DNA of 64,000 nt from Caenorhabditis elegans (taxonomy: Eukaryota > Nematoda > Chromadorea > Rhabditida > Rhabditidae): contig NC_003283.11 of the NCBI RefSeq assembly GCF_000002985.6, forward strand, positions 17,361,501 through 17,425,500, given 5' to 3'. Below are positions 36,849 to 48,688 of the stretch, in pieces; positions within the stretch are counted from its first letter, which is position 1; each line of letters starts with the position of its first letter. The notes beneath the pieces are model-generated. The model was not told the DNA's origin. It did no database searches and saw only the letters and a list, made by a program, of their open reading frames with translations. The translations under genes were made by a program, and so were the position numbers.

Positions 36849-38503
36849 ATGAATATTAATTTTAAGATTTTCAATATCACCTGTTTCCCATTTTTGTCCT
36901 GCGGTACGCGTTTTAGATTTTATAATTCAGAGCCTAACCCAAGTTTTGAAGAAATGCAATCAGCTATAGAGGAATATTATGCAACAAATTATTCAAACTG
37001 TAATCTAACATACAATTTTCTTGCTTGTTGGCAATTAATAGGCTATACATCTCATGTTATTCAACTTGTCGCATTTCCATTACAAATTCTCGCTTTCTAC
37101 GTTATTCTTTACAAAACCCCTATTGCCATGAAGATCTCTAAAACACCATTGTTAAATAATCACTCTTTTTGTGTTATAACGGATTTCGTCTTATGCACTC
37201 TTTGTACAATATATGTATTTTTCCCGATGTATGCAATTTCCGGTATTGGAGTACTTGCCTGGATTGGAGTACCTACATTATTACAAATTATTATCTTTGT
37301 TGTGGCAATGTTCTGGAAGTCTGCTAAAAAAAAGAATTTCTAACATCCTTTCTGACATATTCGAAATCACAACCACATTTTTCTTGTCGTAAAACAAGTT
37401 TTCGGCTAAAACTTTTACAAACAACTGATTAGAAAACAAAAATAAATCTCGGTAAGTAACCACAGAACGGGTGTTTTTTTTAGTTGAAATTAATATTTAA
37501 GACGGCTGAACATTGTTTTTGGTAAATTATCAAAGTTTTTAGTTTTTACCGAAAGTCTTCAGTTTTGCACTGAAATATACATCTATGCAACGGCAAGACT
37601 CAGTGTTTTCAAAACCGTGTATGACAAAAACTACAATTAAAATCCCAAACGTTATCAACATCACATATTTTCCAGGTGCCACTTTGTCATACATTTATCT
37701 TTTTGAAAGCCGTGCCAGTTCACTACTAAACAATAGATTCCGAATAACCAATAATAGATCAAGAATCGTTTACAACTGCGTAATATTTTTCACATTGGTA
37801 CTCTCACTTCCGTTTCTTTTTTATTTTCGTTGGGATCAAGACGCCGCGAAGCTAGACGCGCTGAAGAATTATTCATGCCCAACTCGCGAGTTTTTCAATC
37901 ATAACCGGTTATGTTTTTCTTATCATATTCTTTTTGTTTCCATGATGAATAAATAAAAAAATTTAAAAAAATAAATCATCGACATTGCCACTTTCTCTTG
38001 TCAGATTTCCTTCTAGTCGTTCGACATGGATCACATTTCTTGTTTCTGAAATTAGATCAAACTTTTTTTGTTTAATCACTTAGAAAGCCGCATTTCCACA
38101 CTTCAAGCTTTTGATTTTTATTGCGATAGCGTTTCGATAAGGCTTATGAACACATATGAGACAAATACTTTCAACAATACCATGATTTTGAATGCAGCAA
38201 ATGACCGAGTTCATGAATTTTTGGGAATAATAGCCATATAAATACAAAAAGAACACTGTCACTGCTGGAATGACCACAAAAAAAGGCACTGACGTGTGAA
38301 ACAAAATGCTGATCAAAAAAAGTTTTCTGCTTTTCTCATGTTTCTCTGGAGACGCTTCTCGATGGAACAATATAAATATAATACACAAGGCAACCCATCT
38401 GGAATAGATAATGTCCGACTACGCTTAACACAAACAGTATAAGTGGAATTAAAATATAACTCATCAGAGTCTTATCAGTGAGAACGATGAACACCGAAGT
38501 GGG
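36849..38503 (+). pseudogene. srh pseudogene split by an internal inversion
   Basis: 36849-37905 is a plus-strand copy of the first half of the neighbouring srh gene, up to CPTREFF. The rest of exon 2 and the C-terminal exon are present in inverted orientation at about 37975-38503 (EKSRKLFLISILFHTSVPFF, VHKPYRNAIA on the minus strand). The first splice donor has also changed from CTGTGAGTC to CTGGAAGTC. The intron is shortened to about 350 nt. The gene cannot encode a receptor as arranged. Confidence 0.85.
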
Positions 38504-38740
38504 CTCAGAATTTGTATGTTCTGTTCGATCTTATAGTCAGTTGGGAGAAACTTCTAGAATTCAGTGGTTTTAGTGCAAATAGAGAATTTGAAAAATCTTT
38601 CCAACATTGGTACAAAAATTTATCATGTTGGGATTGGTGAGACGCTGTCGATGCAATTTTTGACAGTTGAGCTATCTTCTGAAAACGATGGTAAAATATT
38701 GCAGTTGACAATTAGAATTCCTCATTGTACAACCGACGCC

Positions 38741-40274
38741 TCAAAAGATGTCGGCTGCTTTAATTGAAAAACACAACTCACTTATCTTTATCCGTCGAAA
38801 TATCGTTTGTGAGAAGCCCTTGTTGAAGCTCAATGTGATTATTCTGAAAAAAAATTAATTTGTTCAAAACTGTTCTCATCAACTAACTTACCCATCTATG
38901 GTATGTACCAAAGCCCATGCAACTGTCGATAGAATGAATCGAATCCATTTTTCGGTTGGATCAATTCTGGGAGTTATCAGGAAATACGTAACAAGCTCGC
39001 AAGTAAATACAAACGCCTGAAGACATGCCTGCTTCAGAAAACTCATTTCAAAATGTGTCTTCTTTGCCGACTGGGATGATCCATTGAACCTGAAAACAGT
39101 TCCTTATCACTTCCCCAAAATCCAAACCTAGCATACCTTTGCCTTATAACTTCTAACTTTCGATACGGTTACCACGTCAATCATCGCAATCAGGATAACA
39201 ATCGCGTTGAATTTCACAAAATCCGCATACCAGGAGATGGTCAAGCACACCGGTGTAGTGGAAAACGCAAATAGCCAAAACTCTTGAGACCACGAGTACT
39301 TGCAGTCGTCTGAAATTGGTAGATCAATTCAGGCAAAATGGGATTTTGGTGGTACTGTAGACGTAGAGGTAGAATGATGGGAGAATGGTCAGGGTCCAGG
39401 AGAATATAATGAGTCTCATGGTGTTGGATGCGCTGGAAACAGGTGTTAAGAGTTCAAAAATTAATTCTAATAGGGTTTCTATTGCAGTGAGGAGGTAAAT
39501 ACGGGCCTCGCGGATCCCGCCGCTCTTCCGGAATATGGCGTAAAGTTATTGGTGTTTGCACGACCTAGTGCTATTGATAGTTGTTTTGCAGGAGCCGACA
39601 TTTTTTGAGTTCATCGCTTTGCAGCGGCCGACACTTTTTGAGTTCATTTACAGTAACTTTTCAGCAATATCTCATAAAGGTCTTACAGTACTGCTGTATT
39701 ACCTGAAAATCGACTCGTACCTGACTGGAGCCACAATCGAACAGAACCGATTCAATGAAATGCACAAATGCGAATATGTGGAGATCTCGTAGGCTATTAT
39801 CAAGATGTGACCAATGATTGAAGAATTGGATTTTAAGTCTTCCAAATCACTGGAATTTTAAGAGCTGAAAGATTTTAATGCTTAGACTTACAAGAAGCAC
39901 ATCGGAGAGATGACGAATGCAAAAATCGTAGAGATCGTCGCATCACCAAATGCTTGAGAAGCAGTTAGGGATCCGAAGGAGTTATTGAGTGATGGGAGCT
40001 TGTGGATCAGAATCGTGACTGTCCAGTTGGCAAGGACACCGACGAGTGCGATCTGAATGAGTAGGTGCCAGGGGTATGCGGCAAATTTGCCGAATTTGAC
40101 GAATATGCCGTTTGCCGAGTACGGCAAATTTCAAAAAAGTAGATTTCCCCGAATTTGCCGAGCTCGGCAAATTTTGAGATTTGCCACACACCCCTGGTAG
40201 GACCTTGCGCACCAAAAAATTTATTGACCTACCGGAAAAAGCACCAATCCTGCGATTCGGTCGTCTTGGAGCAT
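38741..40274 (-). CDS. srx-class chemoreceptor, left palindrome arm
   Basis: Mirror copy of the gene at 41024, reading leftward. The start ATG is at 40274 (MLQDDRIAGLVLFP), followed by the exons with LANWTVTILIHKLPSLNN, ASQAFGDATISTIFAF, SHLCISLNRFC, SQEFWLFAFSTTPVCLT and KWIRFILSTVAWALVHT. Two sequence differences from the right copy matter. The donor after the KVR-containing exon is a good GTATGC here. The stop after SQTIF is CGA here, so the frame runs on to a TGA at 38741, adding about 17 residues, unless the GTGAGT that follows is used as a donor. The family is predicted seven-TM chemosensory GPCR. The gene looks intact. Confidence 0.7.
40073..40194. mobile_element. CGGCAAATTTGCCG MITE in srx intron 1 (left arm)
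   Basis: Starts CAGGGGTATGCGGCAAAT and ends ATTTGCCACACACCCCTG, flanked by GTAGGTGC and GTAGGACC, which fits an eroded 8-bp hAT-like target duplication. The same insertion is in the right arm at about 41101-41228, so it predates the palindrome. Another fragment is at 54892-54935. Confidence 0.65.
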
Positions 40275-40464
40275 ATTTGTCAAAGGAAATTATCTGAAAC
40301 TTTGCAATTAAATTCAGCAAGCTAAATTCAGCAATTCAGCATTTAATTTCAGCAAGAGCATTCTTAAAAACGACAAAAATCTGTTTGAGCATAATAGTAT
40401 GAAAACACTACGACATCAAGATAACAATTTGTTTTTGTATATGTGCATCTTTATATACTTTTCC

Positions 40465-40628
40465 ACAGGGGATGGAATGTCTTACAAACTCAAAAAATTT
40501 TTCAAAAATTCACATCACAAGCAAGACATTTGGCTTTCTGCAAAATAAACTTCCTCAACGAAATATCACATTTTGAATAGCTCAATTACTCGGTGTATTT
40601 GTCATGGAATTTGTTGTTGTCTGGAATT
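40465..40628. other. palindrome spacer
   Basis: 164 bp of A/T-rich DNA between the arms, with no ORF or repeat recognised. It would be the loop if the palindrome folded. Confidence 0.7.
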
Positions 40629-41023
40629 GGAAAAGTATATAAAGATGCTCATATTCAAAAACAAATTGTTATCTTGATGTCGTAGTGTTTTCATACTATT
40701 ATGCTCAAACGGATTTTTGTCGTTTTTAAGAATGCTCCACAATCCAACAACCGACGTACAGACTCCCATAAGAACCGTTCATTCATATTTATCGTTACAT
40801 GTGGTTCCACTAACTCGTGTACACAAAATATTTTTGTAATGTGTCTTTTTTACGTCACGTCTAGACAAGTTTTACGTTGCCATTGCTCATCAAAAACTAA
40901 ACGGTTGTTTTGAAAACAATTGAGTTTACCTGCTTCAGTGAAACTATAAATATTTGTTCAAGTTTCTTTTAGTTAGCTTGCTGAATTTAATTGCAAAGTT
41001 TCAGATAATTTCCTTTGAAAAAT

Positions 41024-42514
41024 ATGCTACAAGACGACCGAATCGCAGGATTGGTGCTTTTTCCGGTAGGTCAATAGGTTTTTTGGTGCACAAGGTCCTA
41101 CCAAGGGTGTGCGGCAAATCTCAAAATTTGCCGCGCTCGGCAAATTCGGGGAAATCTACTTTTTTGAAATTTGCCGTACTCGGCAAACGGCAAATTCGTC
41201 AAATTCGGCAAATTTGTCGCACACCCCTGGAACCTACTCATTCAGATCGCACTTGTCGGTGTCCTTGCCAACTGGACAGTCACGATTCTGATCCACAAGC
41301 TCCCATCACTCAATAACTCCTTCGGATCCCTAACTGCTTCTCAAGCATTTGGTGATGCGACGATCTCTACGATTTTTGCATTCGTCATCTCTCCGATGTG
41401 CTTCTTGTAAGTCTAAGCATTAAAATCTTTCAGCTCTTAAAATTCCAGTGATTTGGAAGACTTAAAATCCAATTCTTCAATCATTGGTCACATCTTGATA
41501 ATAGCCTACGAGATCTCCACATATTCGCATTTGTGTATTTCATTGAATCGGTTCTGTTCGATTGTGGCTCCAGTCAGATACGAGTCGATTTTCAGGTAGG
41601 ACAATAGTACTGTGAGAAAATTATGTGAATTTGCTGAAGGGTTACTGTAAATGAACTCAAAAAGTGTCGGCCGCCGCAAAGCGATGAACTCAGAAAATGT
41701 CGGCCGCTGCAAAACAACTTCCTATTGCACTACGTTGTGCAAATACCAAGCCTATGATTTCACGCGAAATTGCGGACCAGCCAACCGGGGTGAGGTCCGT
41801 ATTTAGCGCCTCACTGCCATTGAATCCCTACATAGTTGAATGAATTTTTGAACTCTTAACACCTGTTTCCAGCGCATCCAACACCATGAGACTCATTATA
41901 TTCTCCTGGACCCTGACCATTCTCCCATCATTCTACCTCTACGTCTACAGTACCACCAAAATCCCATTTTGCCTGAATTGATCTACCAATTTCAGACGAC
42001 TGCAAGTACTCGTGGTCTCAAGAGTTTTGGCTATTTGCGTTTTCCACTACACCGGTGTGCTTGACCATCTCCTGGTATGCGGATTTTGTGAAATTCAACG
42101 CGATTGTTATCCTGATTGCGATGATTGACGTGGTAACCGTATCTAAAGTTAGAACTTATAAAGCAAAGGTGTTCTAGGTCTTAATTTCGGGGGAAGTGAT
42201 AATGATCTGGTTTTCAGGTATTCAATGGCTCATCCCAGTCGGCAAAGAAGACACATTTTGAAATGAGTTTTCTGAAGCAGGCATGTCTTCAGGCGTTTGT
42301 ATTTACTTGCGAGCTTGTTACGTATTTCCTGATAACTCCCAGAATTGATCCAACCGAAAAATGGATTCGATTCATTCTATCGACAGTTGCATGGGCTTTG
42401 GTACATACCATAGATGGGTAAGTTAGTTGATGAGAACAGTTTTGAACAAATTAATTTTTTTTCAGAATAATCACATTGAGCTTCAACAAGGGCTTCTCAC
42501 AAACGATATTTTGA
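41024..42514 (+). CDS. srx-class chemoreceptor, right palindrome arm
   Basis: Seven exons: 41024..41065, 41246..41406, 41449..41595, 41873..41949, 41996..42168, 42218..42417 and 42466..42514. The phases agree at every junction and give 282 aa. Srx landmarks: MLQDDRIAGLVLFP, LANWTVTILIHKLPSLNN, ASQAFGDATISTIFAF, ISTYSHLCISLNRFCSIV, WLFAFSTTPVCLTISWYAD and LVTYFLITPRIDPTEKW. Intron 1 carries the CGGCAAATTTGCCG MITE. The donor after the fifth exon is GTGTTC, weaker than GTATGC in the mirror copy, so splicing there may be impaired. Predicted chemosensory GPCR, divergently arranged with its twin around the palindrome centre. The two genes share their upstream region as the palindrome core. Confidence 0.75.
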
Positions 42515-42807
42515 CGGATAAAGATAAGTGAGTTGTGTTTTTCAATTAAAGCAGCCGACATCTTTTGAGGCGTCGGTTGTACAATGAGGAATTCTAATTG
42601 TCAACTGCAATATTTTACCATCGTTTTCAGAAGATAGCTCAACTGTCAACAATTGCATCGACAGCGTCTCACCAATCCCAACATGATAAATTTTTGTACC
42701 AATGTTGGAAAGATTTTTCAAATTCTCTATTTGCACTAAAACCACTGAATTCTAGAAGTTTCTCCCAACTGACTATAAGTTCGAACAGAACAGACAAATT
42801 CCGAGCA

Positions 42808-43110
42808 CTGTCAAAAAGGAGTAAAACGTTCATTTTCCTCTTATGCCATGATAGGGCTGAAATTTGGACGTAAAAGTTCAACTAAAAGCATTTCATCTGT
42901 GGTCATAAGTTAAGAAATATACGTCATTGTGCTTGTTTTTGAAATTTAAACCAATCCGGCAGTTTCTAAAGAAAGCAAGTTTTGTGAAAACCTACACATT
43001 CTCCTCCCTTTCTTTTTTGATTGATCAGCTTTTCTCGAAGTTGTCCAATTTTGTGGTGGTTCCTTTTGATACCCGCTCGGAAATACCATTGAAACCTAGA
43101 ACCAAATTCC
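42808..43110. other. intergenic, nothing recognised
   Basis: A/T-rich DNA between the palindrome edge and the next srz start. No gene or repeat family was recognised. Confidence 0.4.
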
Positions 43111-44323
43111 ATGTTGGCTGACGATATTGAAAGAATCAATACTCATGCGAGTATTGGAAACTTTAACCCCGTTTTTGCTGGATTATATGGTCTTTTGTTC
43201 TTTGCATGTATTATTATTTATACTATTGTACTTCCATTTTATATTTATGCCAATAAAGTGAACCACGAAAGAGATAAAGAGGTGAAAATTGTGAAGTGAG
43301 CGTACCAAGGCCCTATCTTATGAGCATTTAAAACATATTTGCGCAAACTGAGAGTCGAATTGTAGATTTTGATCTACCCAATTACAAAACACTTTTATCA
43401 AATGGTAATAGTATACTATCTTATATTTATTTCAACATGCTTCAGCGTCTTCTTTTACCCTTATTTATCGTGAGTATACAAGATTTTCATAACAACATTA
43501 ATGAAATTTAGCTGTTCAGAGACAGCATCGTACTCATATCATTTATTGTTCAGGGTTTATTTAGTTCACTCAACATAATTACTCAAGTCTTTCACGTGCT
43601 ACTGTTTGTACTCTCAGTTGAACGGTTTTTTCTCTACTTTTTCCCATCCAGCGAAAAACTATTCAAATTCACGCAAAATATAATCAAGTACTTGTAATTT
43701 TTTATAATTACAAAAGAAGTTTCATGTGCCATATTCTCAGTTTGGAAGTACCAGACTGTTCAAAATATGTACTGGACTAATTTTTTCCTTTGCGTATGAA
43801 TATTTCCAAGGCATTTTTGAAAATAATTTTATTTTACTTTAGATAACGTGCTCTATCAATGATGTTCTTGTATTTCTCTCGGCTATTTTATATATTCCGA
43901 TTGTTATAAGTATTCGGAAGTTTGTAAATTTACAGTCAGCTCAACATTCCAAGCCGCATAAATATATTTTCTTGCAAACAATGGTGGTTTTCACATTCAA
44001 ATCGGTTAGTTTAATGATCGCATGTTGCCAGAAAATCGTGAACTTCAAAAACAAATCAAGGTTTCCAGATTCAAGTTCTCGTATACCTTATGACAAACCA
44101 TACTGGTATTTCCTTAACTAGTTTATTCATATACGCTATAGTAACATCAGACTATATCACCACACCGTTAATAGTCCAACTGTCATACCTGTCATGCAAT
44201 AAAAGGAACGTGAAACTTTTGCTCTCCTCGATGAGTGCTCGGAAGTTATTCCATGTCCTGTTCAGAACGGGTGCCACCGTGTTGCCACGTTCATCTACAA
44301 ACTACTCCACATATATGATCTAA
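43111..44323 (+). pseudogene. srz-class chemoreceptor with one nonsense codon
   Basis: The ATG at 43111 opens an exon ending IYANKVNHERDKE before a GT donor. Following exons give YPITKHFYQMVIVYYLIF (from about 43367), then FSSLNIITQVFHVLLF and VERFFLYFFPSSEKLF, then FVNLQSAQHSKPHKYIF with FLQTMVVFTFKS, and a last exon with PLIVQLSYLSCNKRNVK ending at 44323. All parts of a class Z receptor are there, in order, with good splice sites. The third coding exon has TAA at 43695-43697 where the downstream paralogue has TAT (KYLYFF). This single change makes it a probable pseudogene, or a null allele if other strains carry TAT. Confidence 0.75.
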
Positions 44324-44329
44324 ACATCT

Positions 44330-44800
44330 TGTTCAGTTAAATACATATATTTCAACTACAATCGTTTAAAATTTAACAAATAAACCGTACAAAATTCACA
44401 AGAAACCTGTTTTCCACAAATAGCTCAACCGGAAACAAGTGCCTTGACGGCACATCCTCTATCCAAAAATTATATTTTCAAATGTTGGAAACTATTTTTT
44501 TAAATCAAAATCTGTTCATATGTGTTCATATATAAATTACAAAATTTTCAGAAAAAAACAGACATTGCCGACTGATATAATTTTTGAAAAAAAAAACCTT
44601 TAACTAACAAAATGTTAATAACGACTAAAAATTCTTGATTTATAGGTGAAAACTTGAAAACAGGAATTTCAGCATGTTTTCTCAAAAAACGACTAACTTT
44701 CCTAACTTTTTTTTTGGCTAATCAGCCATTTTCCAATTCGCCTAACTTTGTGAGTATCCAGAAATACAACGCGAAAAATATCAAAAAAATCCTGAACAAA
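44330..44800. other. intergenic, nothing recognised
   Basis: Between two srz copies; very A/T-rich, no family signal. Confidence 0.4.
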
Positions 44801-44805
44801 ATACC

Positions 44806-46003
44806 ATGTTGGCTCAAGATATTAAAAAGAATCAACTATTATTCAAATCTCAAAAATTTTGATCAAATTTTGATAGGATTATATGGTCTTTTATTTTTTG
44901 CGTGTATAATTATTTATACTATTGTACTTCCATTTTATATTTTTTTGGTGAAAATTGTGAAGTGAATGTACCAGGACCCTGTCTTGACATTTTAAACATA
45001 ATTTTACAATACTGGCAATCGAATTTTAGATTATCATCTACCCAATTACAAAACACTTTTATCGAATGGTAATAATATACTATTTGATATTTATTTCAAC
45101 ATGTATTTTCGCCTTGTTTTACTATTATTTACCGTAAGTACCGTTTGAAGGAGTATTAACATAATTTAGTTATTCAGAGACAGTGTGGTACTCACAACAT
45201 TAGTTTTGCATGGGTTATTCGTTTTTTTATTTTTTTAATTATATTCACTCAACATAATTACTCAAGTTTTTCACGTGCTTCTGTTTGTACTCGCAGTTGA
45301 ACGGTTTTTTCTCTACTTTTTTCCATCCAGTGAAAAACTATTCAAATCTTCGCAAAATATAATCAAATACTTGTATTTTTTTATAATTGTAAAGGAAGTT
45401 TCATGTGCCATATTCTCATTTTGGAAGTATCAGACTGTTCAAAATACATTCTGGTTTAATTTTTTCCTTTGCGTATGAATATTTCCAAGGCTTTTTTGAA
45501 AATAATTTAATTTCACTTCAGATAACGTGCTCTATCAATGATGTTCTTGTATTTCTCTCGGCTATTTTATATATTCCGATTGTTATAAGTATTCGAAAGT
45601 TGGTGAATTTACAGTCAGCTCAACATTCCAAGCCGCATAAATATATTTTCTTGCAAACAATGGTGGTTTTCACATTCAAATCGGTTAGTTTAATGTTCAC
45701 ATTAAATAATCGCGAACTTTTATAAAAAATCAACTTTTCCAGATTCAAGTTCTCGCATACCTCATGACAAATCATAATGGTATTTCCTTAACTAGTTTAT
45801 TCATTTGTGCTATAGCAGTGTCAGACTATATCACCACACCGTTAATTGTCCAAATGTCATATCTCTCATGCAATAAGAGGAACATGAAGCTTTTGCTCTC
45901 CTCGATCAGTGCTCGGAAGTTGTTTAATGTTCTGCTCAATCTCCAACCGGGTGCCACCGTGCATCCACGTTTATCAGCAAATTACTCTACACACATGATC
46001 TAA
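44806..46003 (+). pseudogene. srz-class chemoreceptor pseudogene, multiply broken
   Basis: Tandem duplicate of the gene at 43111. The first exon is frameshifted after MLAQDIKKN and has lost the segment coding YANKVNHERDKE, so TM1 ends FYIF directly before the donor. A small insertion with a TAA (TTTATTTTTTTAATTATA, about 45225) interrupts the third exon. Other exons are well preserved, including VERFFLYFFPSSEKLFKSS, KYLYFFIIVKEVSCAIF, FLQTMVVFTFKS and QMSYLSCNKRNMK, ending at 46003. Confidence 0.8.
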
Positions 46004-46084
46004 ATTTCTTGTTCAATGAAAAACATAAAAATATAGTTCAACTACCATCTTTACTCACTCAAAATTTAACAAATAAAACTCCAA

Positions 46085-46225
46085 AAATGAAGGTCTCGAT
46101 CATAGATATTTTGTATTGATTATTTACTTTGTCATTTATTGAATGTTGTACTATCGTACTTCTATTTTATATTTATTCCAATAAAGTGAACCACAAGAAA
46201 TGTAAAGAGACAAGCTAGTGAAGAA
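46085..46225 (+). pseudogene. srz first-exon remnant
   Basis: Reads CTIVLLFYIYSNKVNHKK in one frame, matching TIVLPFYIYANKVNHERD of the srz genes just upstream. No further exons follow. Confidence 0.6.
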
Positions 46226-46470
46226 AGTTATATGAACGTACCAATACTCTATCTTGTGAATACGAACAATGTTGTGAAATATGTTTCTTTCACCTATTAT
46301 TTTATTGAATCTTCAGTGAAAAAACTGCAAAAAATAAACAATTGTTTTGTCGAGATAAATAAATAATCATTAATTTCTTTTTAGCATCCTTTGAAATCAC
46401 ATTTAATTGCAGTTAGGTCATATCTGAAAATTAATTGAATTATCTTCGATATCCTCTAACTTCTACAATC

Positions 46471-46930
46471 TCACAGTTCTGTTCCACTCTCGGTGATTGA
46501 TAATTTTCCGTTTTTCCTGCACGTTACATCCCACGAAGCCTGATTCACATCATATCTGGTGTAAATGGACACGCTTCAGGAGATGCTTTTTTACATGTAA
46601 TGGTTGTCTTTACACATCCCTCACTGTCTGCAGGTTGTACACTACTGGTGAATTCGTACGGACTGCCCAATACGGGAGCAATCGCATTTAGATCACACGT
46701 GACGGATGTATCACACTCCGATGCTGGAAAAAGAGTTTGAACAGAGCATGAAATAGTTGTTGTTGTAGTGGTAATTGGGGTTGTTGTGATAGGTGCTTCT
46801 GTGACTGGAGTCTGAGGTTTCGGAGTTGTCGATGTCGTCGGAGTTACCGGTTTCTTAGTAACTGTCTTCGTAGACCTAGATGGATGGCATGAATAAACAA
46901 CTGGTACAAAGAATATTAAGAGACTTATGC
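46471..46930 (-). pseudogene. Thr-rich C6-domain-like secreted protein remnant
   Basis: On the minus strand, a hydrophobic stretch (SLLIFFVPVVYSCH) is followed by a Thr/Pro-rich stalk (KPVTPTTSTTPKPQTPVT) and a domain with six Cys in the order and spacing of the nematode C6 domain (CSV, CDTSVTCDL, GCVKTTITCKK, CPF). The frame stops at TGA after CPFTPDMM, but the next frame continues YDVNQASWDVTCRKNG to a TGA at 46471-46473, giving the expected domain end. So there is a frameshift or a very short intron near 46560. No start Met was found upstream of the hydrophobic segment. Such proteins are secreted or mucin-like with no known biochemical activity. Confidence 0.5.
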
Positions 46931-46933
46931 ACT

Positions 46934-47143
46934 GTTATGATTATGAGCAACAAGAACTACCGCCAAGTTTTGAAGGATAAGCTCTCAAAATTGTTCAGGT
47001 AAATACATAATCACACTAGAGCATTACATTTGAAAGTTAATTCCAGACTATCTCGGCTAACTGGAAATCAGATTGGAAGTGAAGTGGAGCCAAGTATGAT
47101 GAGGACGTCTAATCACTTAGTAGTAATCGATCCGGTTTCTTAA
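46934..47143 (+). pseudogene. GPCR C-terminal tail fragment
   Basis: IMSNKNYRQVLKDKLSKLF, a donor-like GTAAAT, a short intron with a CCAG acceptor, then LSRLTGNQIGSEVEPSMM to a TAA. It looks like the cytoplasmic end of a seven-TM receptor (MSKNYR-type helix 8). No membrane segments precede it; the C6 remnant starts right next to it on the other strand. Receptor class uncertain. Confidence 0.4.
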
Positions 47144-47680
47144 TTTGTGTTCTTGTGTTTTTACAGTGTGTGTGATTCAGATATGTTTATTGAATAAAAA
47201 TACTTTAACAGTTATTATTTTTGAAAAGGATACATTAAGGCGCCCACATGGAGCCCTAGATACAACAAATGCAGAGTAGTTTGGATATGAAGCGATGTTT
47301 GACCGTTAGATTTTGACTAGCTATCACAAAAGTGTTATAGTGGCTTTCACAGAATTCGATATCCGAAATTCCACCCACGCCAACGAAAGTGCATAATTGC
47401 ATAAATGTGTTCGTACAGTGCTGACCATAAAGTTATGGCAAAACGATGTTTCCGTCAATCAAGTTCAGTAATAAAACAATCATAAATCGAAAACTAGAAC
47501 ATGTTTTAAAAAACCGTCAACAGACAAAATGTGGCCCCTTATATGGTATGTAAGCTTTAAGAACTTATTTTATGAGCGCGTTTCTGTGAGAAGCGTTACA
47601 GCGGCCGACATCTGACCGATAAGTTTTTAAAAGTCTAATCAGAAATCAGCTAACACTTATGAATGAAGGTGCCCTAGAAG
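47144..47680. other. intergenic, nothing recognised
   Basis: No coding signal or clear repeat, except a short GCGGCCGACATCTGACCG motif of a type also seen near 15.1, 39.6 and 41.7 kb. Confidence 0.4.
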
Positions 47681-47684
47681 GTCA

Positions 47685-47780
47685 GAAAATGCGGCTGGCG
47701 ACGCTTCCTTGATGGTTATCTCAAATATTGTGGACATTCAACGGTCCAGAAGGTTGTCAAATAGGATTTGAGATAGGTTT
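47685..47780 (+). pseudogene. srh 3'-end fragment
   Basis: GGTCAGAAAATGCGGCTGGC, ATTGTGGACATTCAACGG and CAAATAGGATTTGA parallel the 3' coding end of the srh gene at about 50111-50205, where TCAGAAAATTCGGTTGGCG and ATTGTGAATATTCAACGGG occur. Only the C-terminal tail is present. Confidence 0.65.
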
Positions 47781-48030
47781 TGTTTGGTGAATAATAAACT
47801 ATCACATATGTCTTTCTCTTTTGATTTGCTAAATCGGCACATCTGTTCACTAAACATATGACTAAACAAAACAACAAAAAACAAAAACTAAACAAACAAC
47901 AAAAAACTAAACAACAGTGGACTGCAATGTGTGAGACGTCACACTTTACGTCCAAGTTTCTATATTTAAATATTCCGTTTACGTATACAAACTTTTGAAA
48001 ATTAAAAAAAAACCTTTACATAGTTTGCAA

Positions 48031-48688
48031 CAGAGGTGGGCGGATATTTTTTCGGATATTTTCTAATAATGAATTTATCAATTAGTATTGATGTAGTTAT
48101 TCTGGAAGAAATGTATCCGAACCAAAGAGTAACTATTAAGCAACATTTTAATATGATAAAACCTAGAAAAATTCTACAAGTTTTCCTTACCGAGACCTTA
48201 AAACTTATTAGCCGAGCAACATCGGATATCGGATATTACGGATATTACGGATATCGGATAATGGACTTGCATATCGTTTATACAGAAAACTTGTAGAATT
48301 TTTCTAGGTTTTATCATATTAAAATGTTGCTTAATAGTTACTCTTTTGTTCGGATACATTTCTTCCAGAATAACTACATCAATACTTATTGATAAATTCA
48401 TTATTAGAAAACCAGCCGTGGACCGCACCTTCGGCGCGGCCCCCGACTTCTGGGGCTGAAAATTAATTTTTTATGAAACTACCGTAACCCTACAGTATTC
48501 CTACCGTACCACTATTGTACCACTACAGTACCCCGACTATATCCCTACACTAACCCTAACTCACTATCCCTCCAGAAGCCAAAACTTCACAGACTACAAA
48601 GACTACATAGACTACAAACTATGGACACACAGAATAAGCGCTTTATATATAGTAAATGATATCCGAAAAAAATATCCGCCCACCTCTG
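48031..48688. mobile_element. foldback hAT-type MITE with 8-bp TSD
   Basis: 658-bp element starting CAGAGGTGGGCGGATAT and ending ATATCCGCCCACCTCTG. It is flanked on both sides by the identical 8 bp GTTTGCAA (48023-48030 and 48689-48696). The inner region is also an inverted repeat: about 48058-48180 pairs with 48290-48413. An 8-bp duplication and CAG-GTG termini are typical of hAT transposons. There is no transposase. Confidence 0.9.

Larger units (their letters stand above)
38506..42807. repeat. large palindrome with about 2-kb arms (srx inverted duplication)
   Basis: Left arm 38506-40464 and right arm 40629-42807 are reverse complements across 164 bp of spacer. The arms match from CTCAGAATTTGTATGTTC at the outer edge to TTATATACTTTTCC at the inner edge. 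The right arm has an extra block of about 220-240 bp at 40738-40975. Divergence is a few percent, with scattered small changes. Confidence 0.9.

Noticed and set aside
42598-42873. ORF starting STAIFYHRFQKIAQL near the right palindrome edge
   Set aside because: Its counterpart is also present in the left arm; it has no family signal and only reflects the duplicated 3' flank of srx.
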